Of a stretch of DNA of 64,000 nucleotides, positions 30,525-39,957 are shown one piece after another (the stretch's first letter is position 1; every line of letters begins with the position of its first letter). The translations under genes and the position numbers were made by a program. The notes under the pieces are model-generated. The model ran no database searches. It saw only the letters and a program-made list of their open reading frames with translations, and had not been told where the DNA came from. The stretch is from Arthrobacter sp. NEB 688 (GTDB lineage Bacteria > Actinomycetota > Actinomycetes > Actinomycetales > Dermatophilaceae), in NCBI RefSeq assembly GCF_013201035.1, contig NZ_CP053707.1, forward strand, positions 2,170,001 to 2,234,000, in the 5' to 3' direction.

Positions 30525-31001
30525 ATGCCCCAGCACACCTTCCTCGTCAACGGCGAGCGGGTCACGGTCGACGTGGCCGACGACGTCCGCCTCCTCTGGG
30601 TCCTCCGGGACGTCCTGCGCCTCACCGGGCCCAAGTACGGGTGCGGCATCAACGTCTGCAAGGCGTGCACCTCGCACGTCAACGGCAAGGCGTTCAACCC
30701 GTGCTCCGTCCGGGTCGCCGACCTCGGCCCGGACGACGAGGTGACGACCATCGAGGGCCTCGCCGACACCGTCGACGCCGACCTGCACCCCATGCAGCAG
30801 GCCTGGGTCGAGCACGACGTCGCCCAGTGCGGCTACTGCCAGCCCGGCCAGATCATGGCCGCGGTCGCGCTCGTGCGCCGCGTGCGGGCCGAGGGACGCG
30901 CCATCACCGACGCCGACCTCGACGGCATCCGCAACATCTGCCGCTGCGGCACCTACAACCGCATCCGCGAGGCGATCCGGGACGGCGCCGAGCGGATGTG
31001 A
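30525..31001 (+). CDS. 2Fe-2S subunit of the molybdenum hydroxylase
   Basis: The 158-residue protein has the two-cluster layout of the family. A plant-ferredoxin-type site (YGCGINVCKACTSHV with a distal Cys in NPCSV) is followed by a C-terminal site (CGYCQPGQIM and ICRCGTYNRI). It would pass electrons from the molybdenum centre to an external acceptor, because no flavin subunit is encoded nearby. It lacks its own signal, so it probably travels with the Tat-targeted partner. The ATG is ten bases after the large subunit's stop. Confidence 0.93.
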   Translation: MPQHTFLVNGERVTVDVADDVRLLWVLRDVLRLTGPKYGCGINVCKACTSHVNGKAFNPCSVRVADLGPDDEVTTIEGLADTVDADLHPMQQAWVEHDVAQCGYCQPGQIMAAVALVRRVRAEGRAITDADLDGIRNICRCGTYNRIREAIRDGAERM

Positions 31002-31008
31002 CCCCCGT

Positions 31009-31049
31009 CCGTGGGTCGTGCCGTCGCGAGGGGGCGGCGCGACCCACGG
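31009..31049. terminator. Hairpin terminator between converging genes
   Basis: A 10-bp perfect stem (CCGTGGGTCG) is extended inward by a G-T wobble and four further pairs. It lies between the 2Fe-2S subunit gene and the APH-type kinase gene, with no T-run. Confidence 0.7.
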
Positions 31050-31946
31050 TCACTCGTCGAGGGCCTTGTGGAGGGCGATGCACGCGGTGACGGCCTCCTC
31101 GCCCTCGAGCGCGCTGGCCCAGCTGACCTCGACGCCGGCGCGCAGCAGCGTCCACGCGCGGGCCTCGTCGGGGTCGACGCCCGCCGCCTCGGCGGTCACC
31201 TCCAGCCGCCGGCGCACCGACCAGCGGAAGGCCGAGCCGGTCCCCATCTCCTCGAACCGGTTGCGCAGCACCGGCCACAGGTCGAAGCCGGGGTGCCCCG
31301 CGACCGGCTTCGGGTCGATGGCGGTCCAGCCGCCCGACGGGTGGTGCAGGACGTTCTCGTAGTGCAGGTCGGTGTGCAGCAGAAGCTCCGGGGCGTCGGG
31401 CAGCAGCTCGCGGGCCAGCCCGAGCGTGCGGGTCGCGAGCCGACGGGGGACCGCCGGGCGCGCGGCCATCCGCTCGAGGTGCGGCTCGAGGTAGGGGCCG
31501 ATGCGGGGCACCTGCGGCGGGGCCGCGACGTGCAGCCGGCGCAGCAGGCCGCCGACGACCGCGCACGCCTCCTCGTCCCACGTGTCCGTGAGGTCGGTGC
31601 GCTCGAGCCGCTCCAGCAGCAGCAGGCCGTCCGACGGCAGCGCCGCGACGAGGCGGACCGCGCCCGCACCGGCCCAGGTCCGCAGGGCCAGGTGCTCGTG
31701 CGCCCCCTCGGGGTGGGGCCAGCCGACCTTGAGCGCGAGGCGCTCGCCGCCCCGGCGCACCGGCAGCAAGAGGGCCGTCCACCCGGTGCCGGCGGGCCCG
31801 TCGTCGAGGACGAGGTCCCAGCGCTCCAGCGCCCGCGCGACGAGGTGGGGGACCTGCGCGAGCCAGTCGGCGCCGGTCGGGCCGCCGTCGGCGGGGTAGG
31901 TCGCCACGCGGGCCGCCCACTCCGGCGGGAGGTCGACGTCGCTCAC
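31050..31946 (-). CDS. Aminoglycoside/hydroxyurea phosphotransferase-family kinase
   Basis: The 298-residue protein belongs to the APH(6)/hydroxyurea-kinase-like group. It has a nucleotide-binding Lys in LALKVGWP, the catalytic loop HTDLHYENVL and the metal-binding Asp in AIDPKP. Relatives phosphorylate streptomycin or hydroxyurea, but many chromosomal members have unknown substrates, so resistance should not be assumed. GTG 31946 overlaps the stop of the lipoprotein gene (GTGA), so the two are coupled. Confidence 0.8.
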   Translation of the reverse strand: MSDVDLPPEWAARVATYPADGGPTGADWLAQVPHLVARALERWDLVLDDGPAGTGWTALLLPVRRGGERLALKVGWPHPEGAHEHLALRTWAGAGAVRLVAALPSDGLLLLERLERTDLTDTWDEEACAVVGGLLRRLHVAAPPQVPRIGPYLEPHLERMAARPAVPRRLATRTLGLARELLPDAPELLLHTDLHYENVLHHPSGGWTAIDPKPVAGHPGFDLWPVLRNRFEEMGTGSAFRWSVRRRLEVTAEAAGVDPDEARAWTLLRAGVEVSWASALEGEEAVTACIALHKALDE

Positions 31947-32878
31947 GCGAGCCCCGGGAACGGCACGAGCGCGCCACCCCACCGGTGGACCTCGACCTCG
32001 ACGGCGCCCAGCCAGCGCGCACCCGCCGCGAGGCCGGTGGCCGGGTCGGACGCGACGACGTCGGCCAGGGCCGCGCCGAGCGCGGTGCGGGCGTCGGCCG
32101 TGGCCCGGGCGGCGAGGCGGTCGACGTCGGCGCCGGTGCGCACGGCGAAGGGGAGCGGGTACCCGAGCGCGGGCGGCGGCTGGTCGGGGCGGGTGGCGTC
32201 GTCCCGCAGGCCGCGCAGGACGCCCAGGGTGACGACCGCCCGGTCACGCCGGGCGCCCTCGGCGCGGGCCGCCGCGACCTCGAGGAGGTAGCAGGCGCGC
32301 CCGAGCGCGTCGGCGACGGCGGCGGCCCCGTCACCGCCGGGCGGCACGCCGGGGACGGTCGCGGGGTCGCCGAGCAGCGCGGCGGCGGCGACACGCTGGG
32401 CGTGCAGCGCCGCGAGCGTCGGCAGCAGGGCCGCGGGGGCGGCCGCGAACGACGGGCCCGCCTGCGCGGCGGCCGACTCCTCGGCCGCGAGGTCGTCCCG
32501 GAGACGGCGCGGGTCCGCGGCCGACGAGGGCGTGGGGGAGGGGGACGGGGAGGCCGCGGGGTCGAGCGCGGAGGCCGGGACGCCGGCCCGCAGCAGCGTC
32601 GTGCGCAGCACCGTCACCTGGCGCCGGTGGAGGGTCGCGAGCTCGGTGCCCAGGTCGTCACCGAGGGCGTCCGCCCGGGCCGCCAGCAGCGCGGTGTCGC
32701 GGGTCAGGGCCACGAGGAGGTCCTGGGCCGGCAGCGGCCGACGGGTCGGGACGAGGGGGAGGCGCGGGGCGTCGTCCTCGAGGCGGATGCCGCATCCCGT
32801 GAGCGCCCCCAGGAGGACGGTCCCGGTGCCGGCGAGCAGCAGGCGCCGCCCCGGACGCCGGGGGTCGTCGTCCGGCAC
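31943..32878 (-). CDS. Lipoprotein with DUF4439/ferritin-like helical domain
   Basis: The 311-residue protein has a twin-arginine-rich N-terminus and the lipobox LTGC (about residue 30), then a mostly helical, Ala-rich body resembling DUF4439 ferritin-like proteins. A Pro/Ser segment near the middle looks like a linker. Its function is not known. GTG 32878 lies six bases after a CATGAT that could act as a -10, favouring it over an upstream ATG at 32905. Confidence 0.65.
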   Translation of the reverse strand: MPDDDPRRPGRRLLLAGTGTVLLGALTGCGIRLEDDAPRLPLVPTRRPLPAQDLLVALTRDTALLAARADALGDDLGTELATLHRRQVTVLRTTLLRAGVPASALDPAASPSPSPTPSSAADPRRLRDDLAAEESAAAQAGPSFAAAPAALLPTLAALHAQRVAAAALLGDPATVPGVPPGGDGAAAVADALGRACYLLEVAAARAEGARRDRAVVTLGVLRGLRDDATRPDQPPPALGYPLPFAVRTGADVDRLAARATADARTALGAALADVVASDPATGLAAGARWLGAVEVEVHRWGGALVPFPGLA

Positions 32879-32980
32879 CGCGCCATCATGCCACGGTGCG
32901 AGCACGCCTCACGGGGCCCTAGAGTGGTGACCCCGGCGCGAGCCGGGACGAGAACTGCACAGGGAGAGGAGACCGGCGTC

Positions 32981-33502
32981 ATGGCCACCGCGGACAGCGT
33001 CCGACCCGTCCTCGAGCAGGGCCTGGCCGGGCACGGCCTCGTCCTCGAGGACGTCACCGTCACGCCGGCCGGCAAGCGCCGCGTCGTGCGCGTCCTGCTC
33101 GACCGCGACCTCGGTGGCGTCGACCGGGTCACCGAGCCCACGCCGCCCCTCTCCCTCGACGAGGTCGCCGACGCGACCCGCGCCGTCGGCGACGCCCTCG
33201 ACGCCAGCGACGCCATGGGCGAGCAGCCCTACACCCTCGAGGTCTCCTCGCCCGGGGTCGGTCGCCCGCTCACCCTCCCGCGCCACTTCCTGCGCAACGT
33301 CGGCCGCCTCGTCACCACCCGGACCGCCGACGGCGAGACCACCGGCCGGCTGCTCGCGGCCGACGCCACGGGTCTCACGCTCGAGGTCCCCGCCACCGCC
33401 AAGACCCCCGCCCGCACCGTCACGCAGGCCTACCCCGACCTCGACCACGCCGCCGTGCAGGTCGAGTTCTCGCGCCGCGACGACGACCCGAAGGAGAGCT
33501 GA
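32981..33502 (+). CDS. rimP: Ribosome maturation factor RimP
   Basis: RimP assists assembly of the 30S subunit. The 173-residue protein has the N-terminal domain with VRVLLDRD and the diagnostic [11 protein letters not shown] motif, then a C-terminal SH3-like part. The ATG follows a GGGAGAGGAG site. It starts the rimP-nusA-ylxR-infB cluster, with nusA three bases downstream. Confidence 0.95.
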   Translation: MATADSVRPVLEQGLAGHGLVLEDVTVTPAGKRRVVRVLLDRDLGGVDRVTEPTPPLSLDEVADATRAVGDALDASDAMGEQPYTLEVSSPGVGRPLTLPRHFLRNVGRLVTTRTADGETTGRLLAADATGLTLEVPATAKTPARTVTQAYPDLDHAAVQVEFSRRDDDPKES

Positions 33503-33505
33503 CCC

Positions 33506-34570
33506 GTGGACATCGACCTCGCCGCCCTGCGCGCCCTGGAGCGCGAGCGGGGGATCTCGCTCGAGATCATCGTGCCCGCCATCGAGCAGGCCCTGCTGCT
33601 GGCCTACCAGCGCACCGAGGGCCACTACCGCACCGCCCGCGCCGAGCTCGACCGCAAGACCGGCCACGTCGTCATCTGGGCCCGCGAGGACCTCGAGGTC
33701 CCCGCGCCCGAGGGCGAGGTCGACGAGGAGGGCAACCCCGCGCGCCCGCGCCGCGAGCTCGGCCCCGAGTTCGACGACACCCCGACCGGCTTCGGCCGGG
33801 TCGCGGCCTCGACGGCCCGCCAGGTCATCGTCCAGCGGATGCGCGACATCGAGGACGACGCGATCCTCGGCGACTTCAAGGGCCGCGAGGGCGACATCGT
33901 CGCCGGCGTCGTCCAGCAGAGCGCCAACCCGCAGCACGTCCTCGTCGACTTCGGCACCGTCGAGGGCATCCTCCCGGCCGCCGAGCAGGTGCCCGGCGAG
34001 ACCTACCAGCACGGCCAGCGGCTGCGCACCTTCGTCGTGTCGGTCAAGCGCGGCCCGCGCGGCCCGCAGATCGGCCTCTCGCGCACCCACCCCAACCTCG
34101 TCCGCAAGCTCTTCGCGCTCGAGGTCCCCGAGATCGCCGACGGCAGCGTCGAGATCGCGGCCCTGGCCCGCGAGGCCGGCCACCGGACGAAGATCGCCGT
34201 GCACACGACCGTCCCGGGCCTCAACGCCAAGGGCGCCTGCATCGGCCCGATGGGCGCCCGCGTGCGCGCCGTCATGGCCGAGCTGCAGGGCGAGAAGATC
34301 GACATCGTCGACTGGAGCAAGGACTCCCGCGCGTTCATCGCCTCCGCGCTCTCGCCGGCCCGCGTCCAGTCCGTCGAGGTCGTCGACCCGACGCTGCGCG
34401 CCGCCCGCGTCGTCGTGCCGGACTACCAGCTCTCGCTGGCCATCGGCCGCGAGGGCCAGAACGCCCGTCTCGCCGCGAAGCTGACCGGCTGGCGCATCGA
34501 CATCCGGCCCGACACCGACGCCGGCCGCGAGGGGTCCCGGGGTGCCGGCGACACGCCCGGGCCCGCGTAG
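33506..34570 (+). CDS. nusA: Transcription termination/antitermination factor NusA
   Basis: NusA binds RNA polymerase and controls pausing, termination and antitermination. The 354-residue protein contains the N-terminal domain, an S1 domain (around residues 125-200, [10 protein letters not shown]) and two KH domains ([11 protein letters not shown], then [12 protein letters not shown] and [19 protein letters not shown]). It lacks the acidic C-terminal repeats of E. coli NusA, as is usual in actinobacteria. The GTG start lies three bases after rimP. Confidence 0.95.
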   Translation: MDIDLAALRALERERGISLEIIVPAIEQALLLAYQRTEGHYRTARAELDRKTGHVVIWAREDLEVPAPEGEVDEEGNPARPRRELGPEFDDTPTGFGRVAASTARQVIVQRMRDIEDDAILGDFKGREGDIVAGVVQQSANPQHVLVDFGTVEGILPAAEQVPGETYQHGQRLRTFVVSVKRGPRGPQIGLSRTHPNLVRKLFALEVPEIADGSVEIAALAREAGHRTKIAVHTTVPGLNAKGACIGPMGARVRAVMAELQGEKIDIVDWSKDSRAFIASALSPARVQSVEVVDPTLRAARVVVPDYQLSLAIGREGQNARLAAKLTGWRIDIRPDTDAGREGSRGAGDTPGPA

Positions 34571-34581
34571 GCGGTAGACTG

Positions 34582-34881
34582 GTGCGAACCGACCGGACTG
34601 GACTCCGGACGTCGGGACCCGTGCGGACGTGCATCGGGTGCCGGGGGACGGATAGCCGGTCGGCACTCCTGCGAGTGGTACTCGGGCAGGCGGAGCAGGG
34701 CCTCGCGGTCCTCCCCGACCCCGGGCGCCGTCGCCCGGGGCGCGGCGCCTGGCTGCACCCGAGCGTCTCGTGTCTCGACCTCGCCGTCCGTCGGCGGGCG
34801 TTCGGGCGGGCACTGCGAGCCGGTGCCGCCCCGGACACCACCGAGGTGCGGGCCTGGGTCGAGGGCCTCGAGCAGGAGTGA
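34582..34881 (+). CDS. ylxR: YlxR family RNA-binding/nucleoid-associated protein
   Basis: The 99-residue basic protein has the family motif RTCIGCR and a later GRGAWLHPS segment. YlxR proteins are reported as RNA- or DNA-binding regulators encoded between nusA and infB. GTG 34582 has AGGCGG seven bases upstream. An in-frame GTG at 34621 would give 86 residues starting VRTCIGCR. That start would suit the TAGACT -10-like element at 34575-34580, so the N-terminus is uncertain. Confidence 0.85.
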   Translation: MRTDRTGLRTSGPVRTCIGCRGTDSRSALLRVVLGQAEQGLAVLPDPGRRRPGRGAWLHPSVSCLDLAVRRRAFGRALRAGAAPDTTEVRAWVEGLEQE

Positions 34882-35011
34882 CCGTCAGAAGCACGACAGA
34901 ACCGGAAGCGGGTTTGAACGCAATGAGCACCCGATGAGTCCTCAGCGATGAGCACCCCCCAGCTGTAACGACGGTCCGCGCCGCCCCGGCACGGACCTGG
35001 ACAGGAGAGAT
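34882..35011 (+). promoter_or_regulatory. infB leader with stem-loop
   Basis: This 130-bp leader precedes the infB GTG. It holds three minimal upstream ORFs (described separately) and a stem-loop at 34973-34997. The stem-loop has an outer GGTCCG/CGGACC stem and an inner GCCG/CGGC stem. The ACAGGAG ribosome-binding site of infB begins three bases after the stem, so folding could affect initiation. Confidence 0.6.
34923..34968 (+). other. Three ATGA-coupled micro-ORFs in the infB leader
   Basis: Three tiny frames follow each other: MSTR (34923-34937), MSPQR (34934-34951) and MSTPQL (34948-34968). Each stop overlaps the next start as ATGA, the classical translational-coupling arrangement, and all three start ATG-AGC or ATG-AGT. 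They lie just before the leader stem-loop. I recall a similar ATGAGTAC-rich leader before infB in Streptomyces, which suggests conservation. Confidence 0.55.
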
Positions 35012-37870
35012 GTGTCTAAAGTCCGTGTGAGCGCACTTGCGAAGGAGCGCGGGGAGACCAGCAAGGTCGTCCTCGAGCGCCTCAACGAGATGGGCGAGTA
35101 CGTCAAGAGCGCCAGCTCGACGATCGAAGCACCGGTCGTCCGGCGCTACAACGAGCGGTTCCCCGTCGAGGCCTCGGCCCCGAAGGCCGCCCCCAAGGCG
35201 CCGGCCCCCCAGGCCCCCGCCGCGAAGACCCCGGCGGCTCCGGCCGCTCCCGCAGCCCCGGCTGCCCCGGCCCCGGCCGCCCCCGCGGCTCCCGCCGCCC
35301 CGGCTCCGGCGTCCCCGGCGCCGGCCGCCTCCGCCCCGCAGGCGCCGTCGGCCCCGGCCGCGGCGACCCCGGGTCCGAAGGCTCCGGCCGCTCCCGCCGC
35401 CCCGGCTCCGGCCGCCCCCGCGGCGTCCGCGCCGGCCGCCCCGGCCACCCCGGGTCCGAAGGCCCCCGCGCCCAAGGCCCCGGCCCCGGCCGCTCCGGCG
35501 GCGTCCACCCCCGCGGCCCCGGCCGCGCGGGAGGGTGGCAGCCCCGGTCCGCGACCGGCCGGTCCCCGCCCGTCGGGTCCCCGCCCGGGCAACAACCCCT
35601 ACGCCCCGAGCCAGGGGATGGGTCGCAGCCGCGAGCCCTCCCCGCGCCCGGGCAACAACCCGTTCGCCCCGAGCCAGGGCATGCCCCGCCCGCAGAGCCG
35701 CCCCGGCGGCCCGCGCCCGGGGGCACCGGCCGGCACGGGCGGTCCCCGCCCCGCCGGTGGTGCGCGCCCGAGCCCGGGCATGATGCCCGACCGCAGCGCG
35801 GTCGCCCGTCCCGGTGAGCGTCCCGCCCGCGGCGGCGCCCGTCCGGGTGGTCCCGGCGGCGCCGGTCGTCCCGGTGGCGGTGGCGGCTTCGCCGGCCGTC
35901 CGGGTGGTCCCGGTGGCCGCGGTGGCCGTGGCAGCACCCAGGGTGCGTTCGGCCGCGGTGGCGGTCGTCCGGGCCGGGCCCGCAAGAGCAAGCGCGCCAA
36001 GCGCGCCGAGTTCGAGCAGATGCAGGCGCCGTCGATCGGCGGCGTCAGCGTCCCCCGCGGTGACGGCACGACCGTCATCCAGATCCGCCAGGGCGCGAGC
36101 ATCAGCGACTTCGCCGACAAGATCAACGCCAACCCCGGTGCGCTCGTCACCGTGCTGTTCCACCTCGGTGAGATGGCCACGGCGACGCAGAGCCTCGACG
36201 AGGACACCTTCAAGGTCCTCGGCACCGAGCTCGGCTACGACATCCGGATGGTCTCGCCGGAGGAGGAGGAGCGCGAGCTCTACGACTCCTTCAGCATCGA
36301 CCTGGAGTTCGGGATCGACTCCGAGGAGGAGGACGACCTCGAGGCCCGCCCGCCGGTCGTCACCGTCGTCGGCCACGTCGACCACGGCAAGACCCGCCTG
36401 CTCGACGCGATCCGCAACGAGGACGTCGCGGGTGGCGAGGCCGGTGGCATCACCCAGCACATCGGTGCCTACCAGATCCACCGCGAGCACGAGGGCGTCG
36501 ACCGTCCGATCACCTTCATCGACACCCCGGGTCACGAGGCGTTCACCGCCATGCGTGCCCGTGGTGCGAAGGTCACCGACATCGCGATCCTCGTGGTGGC
36601 GGCGGACGACGGCGTCATGCCGCAGACCATCGAGGCGCTCAACCACATGCAGGCGGCCGACGTGCCGATCGTCGTCGCGGTCAACAAGATCGACGTCGAC
36701 GGTGCGAACCCGAGCAAGATCCGCCAGCAGCTGACCGAGTACAACCTCGTCGCCGAGGAGTACGGCGGCGAGACGATGTTCGTCGACGTCTCCGCGAAGC
36801 AGGGGCAGAACATCGACAGCCTCCTCGAGGCCGTGCTGCTCACCGCGGACGCCGCGCTCGACCTGCGGGCCAACCCCGACCGCGACGCCCGTGGCGTCGC
36901 GATCGAGGCCAACCTCGACAAGGGTCGCGGTGCGACGGCCACCGTCCTCATCCAGTCCGGCACGCTCAACGTCGGTGACGCCATCGTCGCCGGCTCGGCC
37001 CACGGCCGCGTGCGCGCCATGCTCGACGAGCACGGCAACAACCTGGCGGAGGCGACCCCGTCGCGTCCGGTCCAGGTGCTCGGGCTCTCCTCGGTCCCGC
37101 GGGCCGGCGACACCTTCGTCGTCGCCCCCGACGACCGCACCGCGCGCCAGATCGCCGAGAAGCGCGAGGCCGCCGACCGCCAGGCCAGCCTGGCCAAGGC
37201 CCGCAAGCGCATCTCGCTCGAGGACCTCAACGAGGCCCTCGCGGCGGGCAAGGTCGACACCCTCAACCTCATCCTCAAGGGCGATGTGTCGGGTTCGGTC
37301 GAGGCGCTCGAGGACGCCCTGCTCCAGATCGACGTGGGCGAGGAGGTCGACCTGCGGATCATCGACCGCGGCGTCGGCGCGATCACGCTCAACAACATCA
37401 ACCTGGCGATGGCGTCCAACGCGATCATCATCGGCTTCAACGTGCGGGCCGAGGGCCAGAACGCCGAGGTCGCCGAGCGCGAGGGCGTCGAGATCCGGTA
37501 CTACCCGGTCATCTACCAGGCGATCGACGAGATCGAGCAGGCGCTCAAGGGCATGCTCAAGCCGGAGTTCGAGGAGGTCGAGCTCGGCTCGGCGCAGATC
37601 CGCGAGATCTTCCGCTCGAGCAAGTTCGGCAACATCGCCGGCTCCATCGTCCGCAGCGGCGAGATCCGTCGTGGGACCAAGGCCCGGATCACGCGCAACG
37701 GCGTGGTCGTCGCCGAGGGCGTCGACATCGCCGGCCTGCGCCGGTTCAAGGACGACGTCACCGAGGTCCGCGAGGGCTTCGAGTGCGGCATCAACCTCGG
37801 GTCCTACAACGACCTCCAGCTCGAGGACCTCATCACCACCTACGAGATGCGGGAGAAGCCGCGCGCCTGA
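35012..37870 (+). CDS. infB: Translation initiation factor IF-2
   Basis: IF-2 is the GTPase that brings initiator tRNA to the ribosome and promotes subunit joining. The 952-residue protein starts with an IF2_N domain ([19 protein letters not shown]). A long Ala/Pro-rich then Gly/Arg-rich linker follows (about residues 55-330), as in other actinobacteria. The G domain has G1 GHVDHGKT (near 454), G3 DTPGHE (near 504) and G4 NKID (near 558). The C-terminal part carries the fMet-tRNA-binding region. The GTG has an ACAGGAG site. Expression may respond to the micro-ORF leader. Confidence 0.97.
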   Translation: MSKVRVSALAKERGETSKVVLERLNEMGEYVKSASSTIEAPVVRRYNERFPVEASAPKAAPKAPAPQAPAAKTPAAPAAPAAPAAPAPAAPAAPAAPAPASPAPAASAPQAPSAPAAATPGPKAPAAPAAPAPAAPAASAPAAPATPGPKAPAPKAPAPAAPAASTPAAPAAREGGSPGPRPAGPRPSGPRPGNNPYAPSQGMGRSREPSPRPGNNPFAPSQGMPRPQSRPGGPRPGAPAGTGGPRPAGGARPSPGMMPDRSAVARPGERPARGGARPGGPGGAGRPGGGGGFAGRPGGPGGRGGRGSTQGAFGRGGGRPGRARKSKRAKRAEFEQMQAPSIGGVSVPRGDGTTVIQIRQGASISDFADKINANPGALVTVLFHLGEMATATQSLDEDTFKVLGTELGYDIRMVSPEEEERELYDSFSIDLEFGIDSEEEDDLEARPPVVTVVGHVDHGKTRLLDAIRNEDVAGGEAGGITQHIGAYQIHREHEGVDRPITFIDTPGHEAFTAMRARGAKVTDIAILVVAADDGVMPQTIEALNHMQAADVPIVVAVNKIDVDGANPSKIRQQLTEYNLVAEEYGGETMFVDVSAKQGQNIDSLLEAVLLTADAALDLRANPDRDARGVAIEANLDKGRGATATVLIQSGTLNVGDAIVAGSAHGRVRAMLDEHGNNLAEATPSRPVQVLGLSSVPRAGDTFVVAPDDRTARQIAEKREAADRQASLAKARKRISLEDLNEALAAGKVDTLNLILKGDVSGSVEALEDALLQIDVGEEVDLRIIDRGVGAITLNNINLAMASNAIIIGFNVRAEGQNAEVAEREGVEIRYYPVIYQAIDEIEQALKGMLKPEFEEVELGSAQIREIFRSSKFGNIAGSIVRSGEIRRGTKARITRNGVVVAEGVDIAGLRRFKDDVTEVREGFECGINLGSYNDLQLEDLITTYEMREKPRA

Positions 37871-37882
37871 TCGCCGACGAGC

Positions 37883-37930
37883 GACGAGAACATGCCGTGC
37901 ACCCCTCGGGGTGCACGGCATGTTCTCGTC
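37883..37930. terminator. Strong bidirectional terminator (22-bp perfect stem)
   Basis: Arms 37883-37904 and 37909-37930 are perfectly complementary over 22 bp with loop CTCG. It lies between the converging infB and DyP peroxidase genes. Confidence 0.85.
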
Positions 37931-37946
37931 TCTCGACCCATCGGGC

Positions 37947-39176
37947 TCAGGCGAGCATCGCCTGCCCGAGCAGCTCGCCCGGTGACGCCCCGGGAAGGAC
38001 CGCGAACACGGCGGAGCCGACCGGCGTCGTCCAGAGGTTGAGCAGGTCCATCTCGGCCAGCCGCCGCTGCACCGGGACGAGCTGGCGCACCGGGTCGGCC
38101 TGGTAGGCGACGAAGACCAGCCCGGTGCTGCTCGACGCGCCGGTGCCGTCGTCGTAGGAGTACGGACGACGCAGGAACCGCTCGTGCGGCGCGGTGGCGT
38201 GCGCCCGGCGCAGGTGGGCCGCGTCGTCGATGCGGTGGAAGCCCAGCTCGTCGACGGCCGTGAGGTCGGCCGGCACGTCGACGCCCCCGCCGGTCACCGG
38301 GCCCCCGGTGTCGAGCCGGCGGCCGACCGCGTTCTCGCGTGAGAGCCGGTCGGCCCGGTCCCAGGCGTCGAGGTCCATGCTGATCCGCCGCACGACGACC
38401 GAGGAGCCGCCGCGCAGCCAGGCGGGGCCGTCGTCACCCACCCACAGCAGCCCGGCGTCGAGACCGGCGACGTCGGGCTGCACCGTGCCGTCCACCTGAC
38501 CGAGGAGGTTGCGCATCGGCAGCCCCGGCCCCTCGAACGGCTCGCGGAAACCGCGCTGCACCCAGCGCACCCGGGCGAGGTCGGCGACCGCCGCCGTCAG
38601 CCGGCGCTGGGCGTGCGCGACCGTGGTGGGGCTCGCGGCGCACACCTGGAGCAGGAGGTCGCCGCCGCTCCAGCGGTCCTCGAGCCGGTCGATCTCGGGG
38701 AAGGCGGGCAGCGGAGCCAGCCACGAGGGGACCGTCGCCCCGGCGAGGCGGACGACCCGCGGGCCGACCCCGACGGTCACGGTGAGCGAGGCGGGGACGG
38801 CCGCGAGCTCGGGCTCGAGGTCGGTCAGCGGACCCCGGCCCCCGACGAGCCGCTCGACGTCGTCGGTCCAGACCGTGAGGAGGCGCTGGACGGCGCCGCG
38901 GTCGGTGCCGGGCAGCAGGTCGAGCGCGACGAAGGAGGCGTACGGCGGTGGGGCCTCGAGGATGCCGGCCTGGTGCGTGCCGCGGAACCCGCGCGCCACG
39001 GCGCGGGCCCGGACGAGGCGGTCGTCGACCGCCGGCGTCGCGCGCTCGCGCGCCACGGCGGCGCCGGCGCCGGTGACGACACCGGCGCCGGCTCCCGCGA
39101 GCCCGGAGAGGAGGACGGCCCGGCGGCGCGGTCGTGCGCCCCCGGGACCGTCGATGGTCCCGGACCCGTCGGTCAC
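37947..39176 (-). CDS. Dyp-type peroxidase, Tat-exported
   Basis: The 409-residue heme protein is a dye-decolorizing-type peroxidase (EfeB/deferrochelatase-like). It has a twin-arginine signal (RPRRRAVLLSGLAGAGAG), the catalytic GQVDG Asp motif and the heme-ligand His region ending in RRPYSYDDG. It is predicted to be exported with heme bound. Its GTG overlaps the stop of the PCu(A)C gene (GTGA). In actinobacteria such peroxidases often sit with copper or iron uptake genes. No EfeU or EfeO is present here. Confidence 0.88.
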   Translation of the reverse strand: MTDGSGTIDGPGGARPRRRAVLLSGLAGAGAGVVTGAGAAVARERATPAVDDRLVRARAVARGFRGTHQAGILEAPPPYASFVALDLLPGTDRGAVQRLLTVWTDDVERLVGGRGPLTDLEPELAAVPASLTVTVGVGPRVVRLAGATVPSWLAPLPAFPEIDRLEDRWSGGDLLLQVCAASPTTVAHAQRRLTAAVADLARVRWVQRGFREPFEGPGLPMRNLLGQVDGTVQPDVAGLDAGLLWVGDDGPAWLRGGSSVVVRRISMDLDAWDRADRLSRENAVGRRLDTGGPVTGGGVDVPADLTAVDELGFHRIDDAAHLRRAHATAPHERFLRRPYSYDDGTGASSSTGLVFVAYQADPVRQLVPVQRRLAEMDLLNLWTTPVGSAVFAVLPGASPGELLGQAMLA

Positions 39177-39817
39177 GACGCGGCGGGGGAGGGCGCGTAG
39201 GACTCCTCGGCGCCGGAGAAGGCGCGCACCGGCACGGTGAGGGTCACGTCACCGGCCGACGTCGTCAACGTCAGGGTGGCCTGCGAGCCGTTGGGCACCG
39301 GCCCGGTGAGGTCCATGAGCATCACGTGGTTCGCACCCGGCTGGAGCAGGAACGACCCACCGGCCGGGATCGTGAAGCCGCCCTGCTTCTGCTGCATCTG
39401 CATGCTGCCGCTGTCGGTCTTCACCGTCTCGTGGAGCTCGACCTTCCCGGCGAGGGGCGAGCTGCCCCCGGTGACGGTCAGGGCCGTGCCGCTCGTGTTC
39501 CTCAGCGTGCCGAACATGGCCGTCATCGGCATCGACATGTCCATGCCGTCCATGCCGTCCATGCCGCCGGAGGGGCTCGCGGAGGACATGTCCATCGGGG
39601 AGGCCGACGCGGACGGTGACACCGACGCCATCGGCGACATCTCGGCCGCGTCGACGGCCTTGACCCAGCCGTCCTCGACGGTGAGCGGGGTCGCGGTGGG
39701 GGAGGAGGTGCCGGCGTCGCCGGCGGTGTCGGTGCCGCAGCCGGCCACCCCGAGGGTGAGTGCGGCGAGCAGCGTGGTGAGGGCGACCCGGCGGGTCGCG
39801 GAGAGGGTTCGGGACAT
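39173..39817 (-). CDS. PCu(A)C copper chaperone lipoprotein
   Basis: The 214-residue precursor has a lipobox VAGC (about residue 27) and a PCu(A)C domain. Copper-binding residues are visible as ELHE, then SMQMQQ, then NHVMLMDL. Between residues about 60 and 100 there is an inserted Met/Ser/Asp-rich stretch (SPMASVS, MDGMDGMDMSMPM) that could also bind copper. It probably delivers Cu(I) outside the membrane. It is translationally coupled to the DyP peroxidase gene downstream. Confidence 0.85.
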   Translation of the reverse strand: MSRTLSATRRVALTTLLAALTLGVAGCGTDTAGDAGTSSPTATPLTVEDGWVKAVDAAEMSPMASVSPSASASPMDMSSASPSGGMDGMDGMDMSMPMTAMFGTLRNTSGTALTVTGGSSPLAGKVELHETVKTDSGSMQMQQKQGGFTIPAGGSFLLQPGANHVMLMDLTGPVPNGSQATLTLTTSAGDVTLTVPVRAFSGAEESYAPSPAAS

Positions 39818-39957
39818 GGTCGTGGTGTCGCTTCCTGGCGGCGGGCGCGCGCAGGCGCGCCCGGTCGGGCTCGTCGGGTGGCGGTGGTGACGGGCCGGCC
39901 GGAACGGGTGCGCACCGACGGGGCCCGGAGCCGGCCCGGGGGATGGGGCGAGCCGGC

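Noticed and set aside
31050-31946. Aminoglycoside resistance determinant
   Set aside because: The protein is an APH-fold kinase, but chromosomal members of this family often have other substrates and there is no mobile element or resistance context.
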